Part shown: positions 20,641-30,719 of the stretch, one piece after another | How positions within the stretch are numbered: position 1 is the stretch's first letter | How the letters are laid out: every line of letters starts with the position of its first letter | NCBI GenBank assembly: GCA_024362935.1 | Contig: JANCRA010000118.1 | Location: forward strand, 465,134 to 529,133 | Direction: 5' to 3' | DNA length: 64,000 nt | DNA from: Setophaga petechia | Lineage: Eukaryota > Chordata > Aves > Passeriformes > Parulidae | The notes under the pieces: generated by a model | Seen by the model: the letters and a program-made list of their open reading frames with translations, nothing else | Told to the model about the DNA's origin: nothing | Database searches by the model: none | Translations under genes and position numbers: made by a program

Positions 20641-20923
20641 CCCCCCGGTCCCCCGCAGGCTCCTCCCCCGTCCCCTCCCGCTGTCCCCGGGCCGAGCCGT
20701 GCGGGGCCGTGCGGGGCCGTGCGGGGCCGGGGCGGGGCGGCGGCGGCGCGGGGGGGGCGCGGCGGGGCCGGGAGGGCGGCGCGGCGGCGGCGGCGGCCCC
20801 GCACCCAGCGCCCGCACCCACCGCCCGCCTCCCGCGGGCGGCGGCAACAAAGGCCCTTCCCCGCCCCCGCCGCCGCCTCCCGCCGCCTCCCGCCGCCGCC
20901 GGCAGCGTCCTTGCGGCAGGAAG

Positions 20924-21013
20924 ATGCCCGGGGAGGTGCCGCCGCCGGCGCCCCGGGGGCTGCGGAGCCTCCCGCTGCTGCTGCTGCTGCTGCTCAGCGC
21001 CCGCGCCGCGCTG
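20924..21013 (+). CDS. SDC3: SDC3 (syndecan-3) first coding exon: signal peptide
   Basis: Syndecan-3 is a single-pass membrane heparan-sulfate proteoglycan of neural and muscle tissue. The exon encodes 30 residues: a Pro/Arg-containing N-terminus, seven consecutive Leu (18-24), then SARAAL, ending exactly before gtgagt. This is a signal peptide cut by an intron at its end, as in syndecan genes. As I recall it, the chicken SDC3 signal peptide ends with the same LLLLLSARAAL string. Position (next same-strand gene after PUM1) agrees. No ectodomain, transmembrane or EFYA-tail exon is in the window. The start is the first ATG of the frame, in gaagATGc context. Confidence 0.78.
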
Positions 21014-21039
21014 GTGAGTGCGGGGGCACCGGCGGGGGC

Positions 21040-21245
21040 ACGGCGGGGAGGGATCGGCACCGGCACCGGGAGGGGGCGGCGGGGACCGGTGCAGGGCGGG
21101 GGTCAGCGGGGACCGGCACCGGGAGGGGTCAGCGGGGACCGTCACCGGCACCGGGAAGGGCAGCGGGGACCGGCACCGGCACCGGGAGGGGCAGCGGGAA
21201 CCGGCACCGGCAGTGGGGAGCGGCAGCGGGCGGCACCGGCCCCGC
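21040..21245. repeat. GC-rich minisatellite, ggcaccgggaggggcagcgg units
   Basis: About 7 imperfect copies of a roughly 25-30-bp unit with accggcacc cores just inside the first intron, within the CpG island. Confidence 0.85.
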
Positions 21246-21719
21246 GGATGAGCTGCCGTGGGCAGGGGGGTGGGACCGGCCCCGGCATCGCGCGTAGATC
21301 GGTACCGCGGGGAACGGGGGTGTGTGCGGCGGCACCGGTACCGTGCACGGGCCGGCCCCGGGCAGCGGCACCGGTCCGGAACCGGCCTCGGTACCGTGCG
21401 TGGATCGGCAGCGGGCGGGGGGCGTGGGGCCCTCAGCGGTACCGGGGGGGCACCGGCACCGTGCGGGGTCTGGCAGCGGCAACGGGCGGGGCGGCGGCAC
21501 CCCCGGGGACCGGGACCCGGCTGCTGGGGTCCCCCAGCTCCCGAGGGGCTCCGCTCCCCGCGCCCTGCCCCGTGGCCGCCCCTCGGCGTCCACAGAGCCC
21601 CCCGAGCCCAGCAGGCGCTGCCCCCGGGGCTGTCCCCTCCCCTGCGACCCCCCGGGCGGAGCCGGGCACGGTGGCGGCCGTGGGGAGGGGGCTGCGGGCA
21701 GCTGCCGTTTGAAGGTCGT

Positions 21720-24700
21720 AGCGAAACACGCCTTGAAAACCACCCTGAGGGGCGGAGAGGGAGGAACCCCCCTTCTGCTGCTGCTCGGGGGCAGCGCGAA
21801 CTTGTCCCCCCCGTCCTTCTCCTCCGCTCCCCCTCCCCTCGGGCATCCCCAGCCCGGTGGGGCGGGGGGCGGCAGAGGCAGCCCGGGCTGCGCAGGGAGC
21901 GCCCGCTCTTCCCCCTCCGGGGGCCGCAGGAGAAGGGGCTGGGGGTGCTGGTGGCACTTCCAAAGCTGCTGCTCCCCCCCGGATCTGAGGGATCCACGGG
22001 AACCTCCCTGCCCCGCCTGCTCCCTGCCCCGAGCCCCGCGTTGGACTTTGGGGATTGGGGCGCTGCTTTTTGGGGGATGCTTTCCGGGAAGGAGCCCGAG
22101 GATGCTTTTTCCTCCCAGCCCAGGAGCAACGGGAGAGGATAGTGGGGAGGAAGGCTGCTCCTCCTCCTCATCCTCCTCTCTTGAAGAGGGGAAGAAGCCC
22201 CAGGGCCTGGCTGCTGCATTGGACCGCCCGGAGCTCGTCCCCCTCCTCCCGGGGCTCTGGTTTGGGGGTGCCCCGGGCTGGCTCCCCCATTTCTGCACCA
22301 GGGGCGTTCTCCCGGCTCGCCCAGCAGCAGCGCTGCTCCTCTGGAGCAGAGACACAACTTCGGCGTCTCTGAGGGGACCTGAGGAGCTCCTCCAGCGCCT
22401 CTGGTGAATTTGCACGGATCCAAGGGCACTTGGTCCAGCCCGAAATTCCCCCTGCCATGGATCCGGGGAAGGCTCTGCTCCGCCGGGAGCTCCCTCCGTG
22501 CCCGGTGCCCGCGGTGCTGAGCGGTGAGTGAGGCTGTGCCGGTGTCCCAGCACCCCTGGGGGTGTGGGGGCGGCTCTGAGGGTGCTCATCCCCTCCAGAT
22601 GAGCATTTCCCCTTCTGCTTTTGGGGAGTTGCTGGTTACTGGATGAGGCTGTTTGCGTTTCTGGGGGATTTGGCCGTTTAGGGGAGGCTGTGGGGCTGTT
22701 CAGTGCCGGGCTGGAGGTGATGGGATGTGGGATGCTCCCGAGGGCTGGAGGAGCTGCTGCCTCCACCTGGGTGGGATCGAGGCCTCTCCTCTCCCCCTCT
22801 CTTCCCTCTTCAGTCCTTCGTTCTCCTTGGACAGACTCAGCTCCTCCCCTGGGCCACCGGGAGGGAAGCGGGGGCTTGGCAGAGCTCCGGCACATCCCTG
22901 ACGGTGGGATCGGATGGATTTGGGGACTCCTGTTCCCCCAGTGCCGGATCCTGAGCCCTGCCAGGGCACCTCACCCTGGAGCAGCGCCCGGAGCGGTCCT
23001 GGCTGCTCGGAGGAGCCGCAATGAGCGACCCCAGCCCCGCAGGCACCGTGAGCTCCCGGGGCCGGGTCCCTGTGCCCGTCCCAAGGGGACAGCGACAGGG
23101 ATGGGGACAGGGACAGGGCACGGCTGTGACACCTCCCCGGGACTCGATGCCTCCCTTTGATCTCCGGCAGTCCATGACCCCTCCCGGCCCGGCCTTTGGG
23201 GGAAGCTGGAATGGATCCCTTGGGATCTGTCCCTGTAACCCTTTACGTGCCAGCGTGGGAGAGCCGGGGCGCAGGGGCTGCTCCTCCTGGCGGGCCCTGT
23301 CCCTGCCAGAGGGGTTTTCCCAGCAGTGCCGTGGACAGGTTTGGGTTTGGCTGTGATTTCCCAAGGCTCCTCCCTGGTCCTGCCTCATCCCTTTGGAGCT
23401 GGATATGGACCTTGGGGAGAGGGGACAAGGGACACCGAGGCTGCTGCATCAGCCATTCCCGGGGCAGGGACAGGCTCAGCCCCTGTGGGACACCCCAGAT
23501 TCCCAGGAGAGGCTCCTCTCCGTGCAGGGGGTGGATGCAGCCAGCCCTGAGTGCTCCTCTGCTCTGAGGTCCCCAAGGTGGGATCAGGATGCTTTGTTGT
23601 GGCTCTGGCGGCTGTCGGAGCCCAGCTTAGGGATCAACTCATCACCTTAATTACCGAGAGCGTTGATTGGCCCTAACCTTTCCCAGGAGCCTGGAGCATT
23701 GCAGGGCTGGCTCTGGGGCCGGCCAGGTCCTGGCTCCCCGTGCAGGAGATTTGGGGGATGCTCTGAATTTACTCCAGGGTTGTTTCACTGTGGAAGGGCT
23801 TCCCTTGCTCCCTGGCATCCCTGAGATCCTCCCAGGCTCAGTCCAGAGGGATAATGAGGGACACAGCCCCAGAGAGGCCCTGCAGGGTGTTGGGGTGAAG
23901 CACCCCCTGCCCTGCAGGGATCTGGGGGGGTTCAGCTCCCACAGCTCCGGGCCCCACCAGGGCTGGGGGGTCACAGGTCACCCTCATTCCTGTGATGTTT
24001 TCCGGTGTTTTGACCTCGGCAGCTCCCTGGTTTCCAGCCTGGCCTCAGGGCCATGGGGAAGGGTCTCTGCTGAGCTTTGGGGGTGCTCTGGGGTTTGGGG
24101 GTGCTCTGGGGTTTGGTGTCATGGGTTTGAAGGGCTCAACCCGGCCCCAGGGGTGGGTTGGAGCTCCCTGATGTGAGCTGGAGTCATGCACAGTCCAGCC
24201 CAGCCCCGTTTGTAGGCTCAGCCCAGCTCTCCCAGTCCTGCCGTGCTCAGCCCCAGCTCCTTCCCCTTTCATGGAGAAACTGAGGAAAAAAATGTATCAG
24301 TAAACAAAGGAATGGATCCCCAAGGGGTGCAGCGTCCTCTGGCCACTGTCACCTCCTGCCCCTGCCTGGGGACAGTGGCAGCGACGTCCCCGGCTGTCCC
24401 CAGGGCTCCTTTCCTTCGGGAGATGTGCGGCAGCCCCGGGAGACGGCAGCGGGGGCTGGGGAATGCCGGTCCGGGAACGTGAGCCGGGTACCAAACCCTG
24501 CCGGGCCCGCCGGGGCTCTGGGAGCCGGGCCCTGCTCCCTTCCCGAGTCCTCGGAGGCTTTAACGCGGCTCCGCTGGGTTCTGTGCCCGTGTCCCGGCCC
24601 CGGTGGGTTCTGTGCCCGTGTCCCGGCCCCTCCCGGCTCTCCCGGAGCTGGAGCCGGTCCCGGCCTCGCCTCCCGCCCGGTCTCGGTGGGTTTTGCCGCT

Positions 24701-25030
24701 GTTCTGCTCCTGGAGGCTCAGCCCCGGCACTCTCGGTGCTTGGGAGATGGAGAGCGGGGACTGGAGCCCTGCGGATGTGGCTGGGCTCTCCTGGGACAGC
24801 GGGGATGAGCTCCCTGCATCCTCGCTCCCCTCCTCATCCTCCCCAGCCGGCCCGAGGCTCTCTGGCTCGGGAGCTGCTGCAGAAGGGTTTCTCCTCAGGA
24901 ATTCTCCTCAGGGTTTCTCCTCAGGAAGGGGCCGTGGCCCTGCCGGTGTCACCTGGTCCCCGCTGGTCCCAGCCGGGCTCCGGAGCCACCGCCCGGCTGT
25001 GGAGGAGGAGCGGAGCCCTCCCCGTGCTCT
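21720..25030. other. SDC3 intron, mostly unique
   Basis: GC-rich unique sequence. Small items: a possible short exon-like ATG-to-gtgagt segment at 22457-22523, a ttaattaccgagagcgttga patch near 23648, two copies of a 21-bp ggggtgctctggggtttg-type unit near 24075-24115 and a duplicated ggtgggttctgtgcccgtgt at 24562-24625. No gene recognised. Confidence 0.55.
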
Positions 25031-25034
25031 GTGC

Positions 25035-26265
25035 TATTCCCGGCTTCTCCCTCTTGTTTGGTGCCATTCCCGGGTTTTCCACTCATGTTTTGTGCTATTC
25101 CCAGGTTTCCACCCGTGTTTTGAGTCATTCCCAGGTTTCCACCTTTGTTTTGTACCATTCCCATCTTTCCCACGTGTGTTTTGTGCCATTCCCAATTTTC
25201 CACCTCAGTTTTGTGCCATTCCCAGTTTTCCACTCGTGGTTTGGGCCATTCCCAGCTTTTCCACTTGAGTTTTGTGCCATTCCTGGCTTCTCTCCCTTGT
25301 TTTGTACCATTCCCAATCTTTTGTGGCATTCCCAATTTTCCACCTGAGTTTTGTGCCATTCCCAGCTTTTCCACTCACGTTTTGTGCCATTCTCAGCTTT
25401 CCCACCTGAGTTTTGTGCCAATCCCAGCTCATGTTTTATGCCATTCTCAGTTTTCTCCCCTTGTTTTGTGCCGTTTCTAGTTTTCCACCTGAGTTTTGTG
25501 CCATTCCCATCTTTCCCACAAGTGTTTTGTGCCATTCCCAGTTTCCCACTTGAGTTTTGTGCCGTTCCCAGTTTTCCCCCCGTGTTTTCTGCCATTCCCA
25601 GTTTTCCCCCTGTTCTGTGCCATTCCCAGTTTTCTACCTGAGTTTTGTGCCAATCCCAGCTCGTGTTTTGAGCCATTCCCAGTTTCCCCCCGTGTTTTTA
25701 CCATTCCCAATTTCCCATCTGAGTTTTGTGCCAATCCCAGCTCGTGCTTTGAGCCATTTCCAGTTTCCCACCCGTGTTTTCTGCCCTTCCCAGTTTCCCC
25801 CTGTGTTCTGTGCCATTCCCAATTTTCCACCTGAGTTTTGTGCCATTCTGAGCTTTTCCACTCAATATTTTGTGCCATTCTCAGCTTTCCCACCTGAGTT
25901 TTGTGCCAATCCCAGCTCATGCTTTGAACCATTCCCTGTTTTCCATCTGAGTTTTGTGCCATTCCCAGTTTCCCCCCGTGTTTTTACCATTCCCAATTTC
26001 CCATCTGAGTTTTGTGCCAATCCCAGCTCGTGCTTTGAGCCATTCCCAGTTTCCCCCCGTGTTTTTATCATTCCCAATTTCCCACCTGAGTTTTGTGCCA
26101 TTCTCAGCTTTCCCACCTGAGTTTTGTGCGAATCCCAGATCGTGTTTTGAGCCATTCCCAGTTTTCCCACCCATATTTTGTGCCATTCCCAGTTTCCCCC
26201 CTGAGTTTTGTGCCATTCCCAGTTTTCCCACCCATACTTTGAGCCATTCCCAGTTTTCCCCGTCC
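25035..26265. repeat. Minisatellite, ttttgtgccattcccag units (about 30 bp)
   Basis: About 1.2 kb of some 40 tandem units alternating ttttgtgccattcccag with ttttccacctgag or tttcccccgtg. Stop-free frames on both strands make spurious peptides. Confidence 0.95.
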
Positions 26266-26384
26266 GTGCCGTTCCCATTTCCCTCCCTGCCCGGGCAGGG
26301 TCCCGCGGTCCCTCCCCTCCCCCGGAGCGGAGCTGGAGCCGGAGCTTTGCGTGGCCGCTCCTCCCTCTCTCCCCATTAATTAAT

Positions 26385-26400
26385 TTGACATTTAAGCCGA
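26385..26400. promoter_or_regulatory. TAATTAAT homeodomain-type motifs
   Basis: The stretch attaattaatttgacattta holds overlapping TAAT cores in otherwise GC-rich sequence. Motif evidence only. Confidence 0.2.
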
Positions 26401-26757
26401 GCTCCTCGTGCAGAGCTCCCCGTGAGCAGCTCCAGGCCGGGAATTCCAGCCGGGAGGGAGGGACGTGGCCGGCTCCAGGCTGAGGAGGCTCCGGGGGCAG
26501 CACCTGCCCCCAAACTCTGCTCTGGGGCCTTGTGTGGTCAGGAAGGGACGGGACGTGGCTGAGGGAAGGTGAAAGCGTTTTTAGAGCCGCTTCTTTCAGG
26601 GATTTTTATTAAAATGGACTAAAAAAAAGTTAATTCTGGGCTGGTTGAGCCAGCATTGAACCCGAGTGTGGCTCTGCTGAGGGGACAGCACCGATCTGGG
26701 GGGACCCAAACCTCCTTTTCCACATCAGCATCCCAGAGCAGCTCCCAGCTCCCTCCA

Positions 26758-27292
26758 GGCTGGACTGGGATGGGCTGGGAAGGGCTGGGATGGACTGGGA
26801 TGGACTGGGACGTGCTGGGATTGACTGGGATAGGCTGGGATGGGCTGGGATGGGCTGGGATGTGCTGGGACACACTCGGATGGGCTGGAATGTGCTGAGA
26901 TATATTGGGATGTGCTGGGATGGACTGGGCTGGACTGGGATGTTCTGGGACATGCTGGGATGGACTGGGATGTGCCAGGATGGACTGGGATGTGTTGGGG
27001 CAGACTGGGATGGACTGGGACATGCTGGGACGGACTGGGATGTGTTGGGATGGACTGGGATGTGCTGGGACATGCTCAGATGGACTGGGATGTGCTGGGA
27101 TGGACTGGGATGTGCTGGGATGGGCTGGGATGGGCTGGGATGGGCTGGGATGTGCTGGGATGGGCTGGGATGGGCTGGGATGGGCTGGGATGTGCTGGGG
27201 CAGACTGGGATGGACTGGGATGGGCTGGGATGTGCTGGGGCAGACTGGGATGGACTGGGATGGGCTGGGATGTGCTGGGATGGGCTGGGACG
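26758..27292. repeat. Minisatellite, tgggatggac/tgggatgtgc decamers
   Basis: About 53 tandem 10-bp units (ctgggatggg, ctgggatgtg, ctgggatgga) with higher-order groups of three. Produces spurious Trp/Asp/Gly-rich frames. Confidence 0.97.
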
Positions 27293-27299
27293 TTCCCTC

Positions 27300-28900
27300 T
27301 GCCCTGCCCACGAGCCCGGCTGTGTTTTCATCTCTGTGGCCACACAAAAGCCTCTCCCTCCTCCCTCACCACAGCTTGGCCACGGCTCAAACTCTTTCTT
27401 TGGAGATAAAAATAACAGCAGCAACCTCAGGGCCGCTGTTTCTGCCCCGGCTGGGGGAGAAATTCGGATTATTTTAGGGAAAAAAGGGGGAAAAACCTCA
27501 GTGTGGGGGAGCCTGGGTGCAAATCCCTCCTGGCTGCAGCCCCAAAGGGGGACCTGGAGTGGGGAGGAGGAGGCTGGAGCCAGGGAAAACTGGGAAAACT
27601 GGGAAAAGCCTCATCTCCCAGGCAGCACGGAGCACAACTTGTTGGCAAAACACTTTGTTGGCCAAAAAAATGATGTTTTCTGGAGGAGGAGGAGGAGAAG
27701 GAGGGGAATGGAGCTGGTTCAGGAGCTGCTGAGGGAAGGGGGGGCCTGGCTGAGGTTTGGGGGGTTGGGAGGGAAACTCAGGCAGCAAATGTCAAAAATC
27801 CAACGCAGGGCTGTGTTTTGGGGCAGGGGAGTGGGAGTTTGGGGCCAAAGGGGCATTTAAGAGAGAAAAAAATCTTGTTTATTTCTCATTTCTGCAAGTC
27901 AAGCTGGAAGGGAACAGAAAATCGCTGTGTTTGTGTCCCTGCAGAGACAGCAGGTCTGGGAGCACACAGGGAGCTTTGCTTCCCCAAACTCGGTGTTAAT
28001 CCACCATTCCCAGCTTTTTCAAGGCAAAATTGGGCTCCTCAAAACTTTTCCAGGTGCTGGGAACGGCCCTTGTGTCCCTGCAGAGCTTCTCCATGTACCA
28101 AATAAAACCAAGCAGAAAAAATGGGATAATGTAATTTTTCCCCACTTTTGGATTTTTTTGGGAGGAGTGGCATCATCCAGGTTTTCTTTCCCCTCAGGTC
28201 CAGTGCCAGGTGAGGGAGGTGTGGGGATCTCCTGGAGCCGGGGCTGGAGCTGGGACAGTGCCTGGGGTGGCCTGGGTTGCTCCAAAGCCCCAGATCCAGC
28301 CCTGCAGGAAATCCCAGAGCAGCCAGGGGATGGAATGGGGGGTTTGAGACAGCTGGGACCCCTGGAGGCAGCTCCGAGGGTGAGGTTCCCTTTTGGGGTC
28401 ATTTTGGGGTCATTTTGGGGTGTGATTTTGGGCTTTGGTGCCACCGCTGCCTTTGTCACCTCCTTCTCCTCCTCCAGCAGTAATCCAGGATTTCATTGTT
28501 CCCATTTCCTGCCCAGGTCGGTGCCCCCAGCCCGGGCTGTGTGTGGGGGCTCTGATGAGCCCTAATTAAGCTCTAATTATCCCCCAGTGGCAACAGGTCA
28601 GTGCCCTCTGTGCTGACAGGTGTTAATTACCTGTGTTAATTAGGGAGAGCACTGGTGGGGATATTGGGGGTCCATCAGGGCTCGAGGGCAGGGAACTGGG
28701 ATGAACTGGGATCCTGGATGGGGTTTATTGGCCAAGGGGCCTCTTCACCCCCCCAGCCTCCTCTGGGATTTGGGGGCCCCATCCCACTGGGACACCCAGG
28801 GCCTAAAATCCCAGAGCCACCGAATTCCTCAGCTTTGTTTTCCCTGCAGGAGCCCTTTTCCTCATTTACCAGTAATGAACTGGTGCAGGTGGGAGCTGGG
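27300..28900. other. SDC3 intron, mostly unique
   Basis: No repeat array. Contains a purine patch at 27680-27715 and an AT-rich regulatory-looking cluster at 28555-28645 (separate entry). Confidence 0.55.
28555..28645. promoter_or_regulatory. Candidate element: four TAATTA sites and an E-box palindrome
   Basis: TAATTA occurs at about 28563, 28574, 28624 and 28637, and caggtgttaattacctg (28617-28633) is an interrupted palindrome with CAGGT arms around TAATTA. Motif density is unusual for this GC-rich intron. Function is inference. Confidence 0.35.
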
Positions 28901-28924
28901 ATGGGCTCCCCTGGGTCCTGGGGT

Positions 28925-29300
28925 TGGGACATGGCTCTGGATCCTGGGATCAGGCTCTGGCTCTGGATCCTGGGATCACCCCATGGCTCTGGATCCTGGG
29001 ATCACCCCATGGCTCTGGATCCCGGGATCAGCCCCTGGCTCTGGATCCTGGGGTCACCCCCTGGCTCTGGATCCTGGGATTGGGGCATGGCTCTGGATCC
29101 TGGGATCACCCCATGGCTCTGGATCCTGGGATCACCCCCTGGCTCTGGATCCTGGGATCAGCCCCTGGCTCTGGATCCTGGGATCAGCCCCTGGCTCTGG
29201 ATCCTGGGATCAGCCTCTGGCTCTGGATCCTGGGATCAGCCTCTGGCTCTGGATCCTGGGATCAGCCCCTGGCTCTGGATCCCGGGATCCCCCTGTGGCC
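28925..29300. repeat. Minisatellite, ctctggatcctgggatcacc units (26 bp)
   Basis: About 14 copies of a 26-bp unit with a constant ggctctggatcctgggatc core and a variable accccat/agcccct part. Confidence 0.97.
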
Positions 29301-29902
29301 CTGGGTCCCAGGCCTGCCCCATGGCCCTGGGACAGTTCCTGCAGCACTGGGGGCCCAGGGCTGGGCAGGACCCCCTGGATTTTGGGGTGTTTCCAGTGCT
29401 GCAATTGGGGTGGCCCAGCCAGTTCTCCCCCCTTGCCCTCCTGCCTTTAATTGGGATAAGTTATTTAGAATTATTTATATAATTGGGATTAATTAATCCT
29501 CCTCCACCTCTGCATGGCCAGGCCCTGGCAGGTTGTCCCCACGTGTCCCACAGATGTCCCTGAAGCCACCAGGGCGATGCCCAGGGGTGCAGTGGGAAGG
29601 TGCTGGTGGGATCTGTGGCTGGGAGCAAATCCTGGATTTGGAGCATCCTGAATCCCTTTATTTTCCATGGCAAGAGCTCTTCAGCAGCCGGGAGGAGGAG
29701 GAGGAGGAAGGAGAGAGGGAATCCATCAAGTGTGGCACAGCTGGGTGGGCAGGGAGGGACACTGTCCCTCCCAGGGATGTCCCTGTGTCCATAGGGATCC
29801 CCTGATCCCAGAGGAGATGGGAATTCCTGGGACCTCCTGGGAGTGGATGGGGCTGCAGGGAGCAGCAGCTCCAGGGCCTCTCTCCCAGCCCCCACAGGAG
29901 GT

Positions 29903-30056
29903 TGGGGTTGAACTGGGACTTTTTGGGGTTGAACTGGGACTTTTTGGGGTTGACTGGGACTTGTTGGGGCTAAACTGGGACTTGTTGGGGCTGAACTGGG
30001 ACTTTTTGGGGCTGAACTGGGACTTTTTGGGGTTGAACTGGGACTTGTTGGGGCTG
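29903..30056. repeat. Minisatellite, gaactgggactttttggggt units (22 bp)
   Basis: Seven copies, alternating ttttt and ttgtt variants. Confidence 0.95.
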
Positions 30057-30105
30057 CCTGCTCTGGGAGCTGCTTCCAGTCCTGCAGCACCTGGGAATTG
30101 TGCTG

Positions 30106-30312
30106 GGAAGGGATCTGGGAAAGGACCTGGGAGGAGCATTCCTGTGGGCTGTTCTGTGCACGTTCTGACCAAGATTTGGTAAAAATCCTTTATTTCTGTG
30201 AGGGTTTGGGGATCTGGGAAGGGACCTGGGAGGAGCATTCCTGTGAACTCTTCTGAAGGCTCTGACAAGATTTGGTAAAAATCCTTTGTTTCTGTGAGAG
30301 TTTGGGGATTTT
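30106..30312. repeat. Two-copy tandem duplication (about 100 bp)
   Basis: Shared blocks: gacctgggaggagcattcct, gatttggtaaaaatccttt and atttctgtgag. Two copies only. Confidence 0.9.
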
Positions 30313-30659
30313 TTTCCCAAGGAACTTTTTGGCTGCTGGTTCCACTGGCCTGGGGTGAGGCTGAGGGTCTGCCTGGGGCTGTCCCAGGAACCCAGCTGAG
30401 GGATTTTCCTGCTGTTTTTCCTGCTGATCCCACTCCAGCATTCCCAAGTGCTCTCACCAGCTCCGGCCAAGGCTGACTCTGATCCCAGTGCTGAAACTCC
30501 TGGATGAAAACATTCCCAAGGCCCAGCCAGGCAGCTGCTGATGCTGCCAGGGGTTCCAGGGCAGGAAGAGGAGTGGGATTGGGATGGAGAGCTGGCTCCC
30601 AACCCATTCCCATCCCTGCACCCACCCCTGGATGGAGGAGTGGCTGCTGCCCCTGGGCC

Positions 30660-30715
30660 TCCCCATCCCCATCCCATCCCCATCCCATTCCCCATCCCAT
30701 TCCCCATCCCAGTTT
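30660..30715. repeat. (CCCCATCC)n simple repeat
   Basis: Short C-rich run of ccccatccc and attccccat units, like the 7.2-8.3-kb array in composition. Confidence 0.85.
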
Positions 30716-30719
30716 TCCC

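Larger units (their letters stand above)
20640..21720 (+). promoter_or_regulatory. SDC3: CpG island and probable SDC3 promoter/5'UTR
   Basis: Very GC-rich and CpG-dense sequence (ggggccgtgcggggccgtgc, ggcggcggcgcgggg) that begins about 280 bp before the SDC3 start codon and runs into intron 1. No TATA box is visible, as is usual for CpG-island promoters. The transcription start cannot be fixed; 20700-20923 is likely promoter plus 5'UTR. Confidence 0.7.

Noticed and set aside
20462..22895. Antisense frames of about 600 codons over the CpG island
   Set aside because: GC-rich stop-poor DNA; Pro/Arg/Gly/Ala composition without any conserved domain.
25035..27860. Long frames with Phe/Pro or Trp/Asp/Gly repeats, such as 26790-27860
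   Set aside because: They are translations of 30-bp and 10-bp tandem arrays, equally open on the other strand and without start, domain or splice support.
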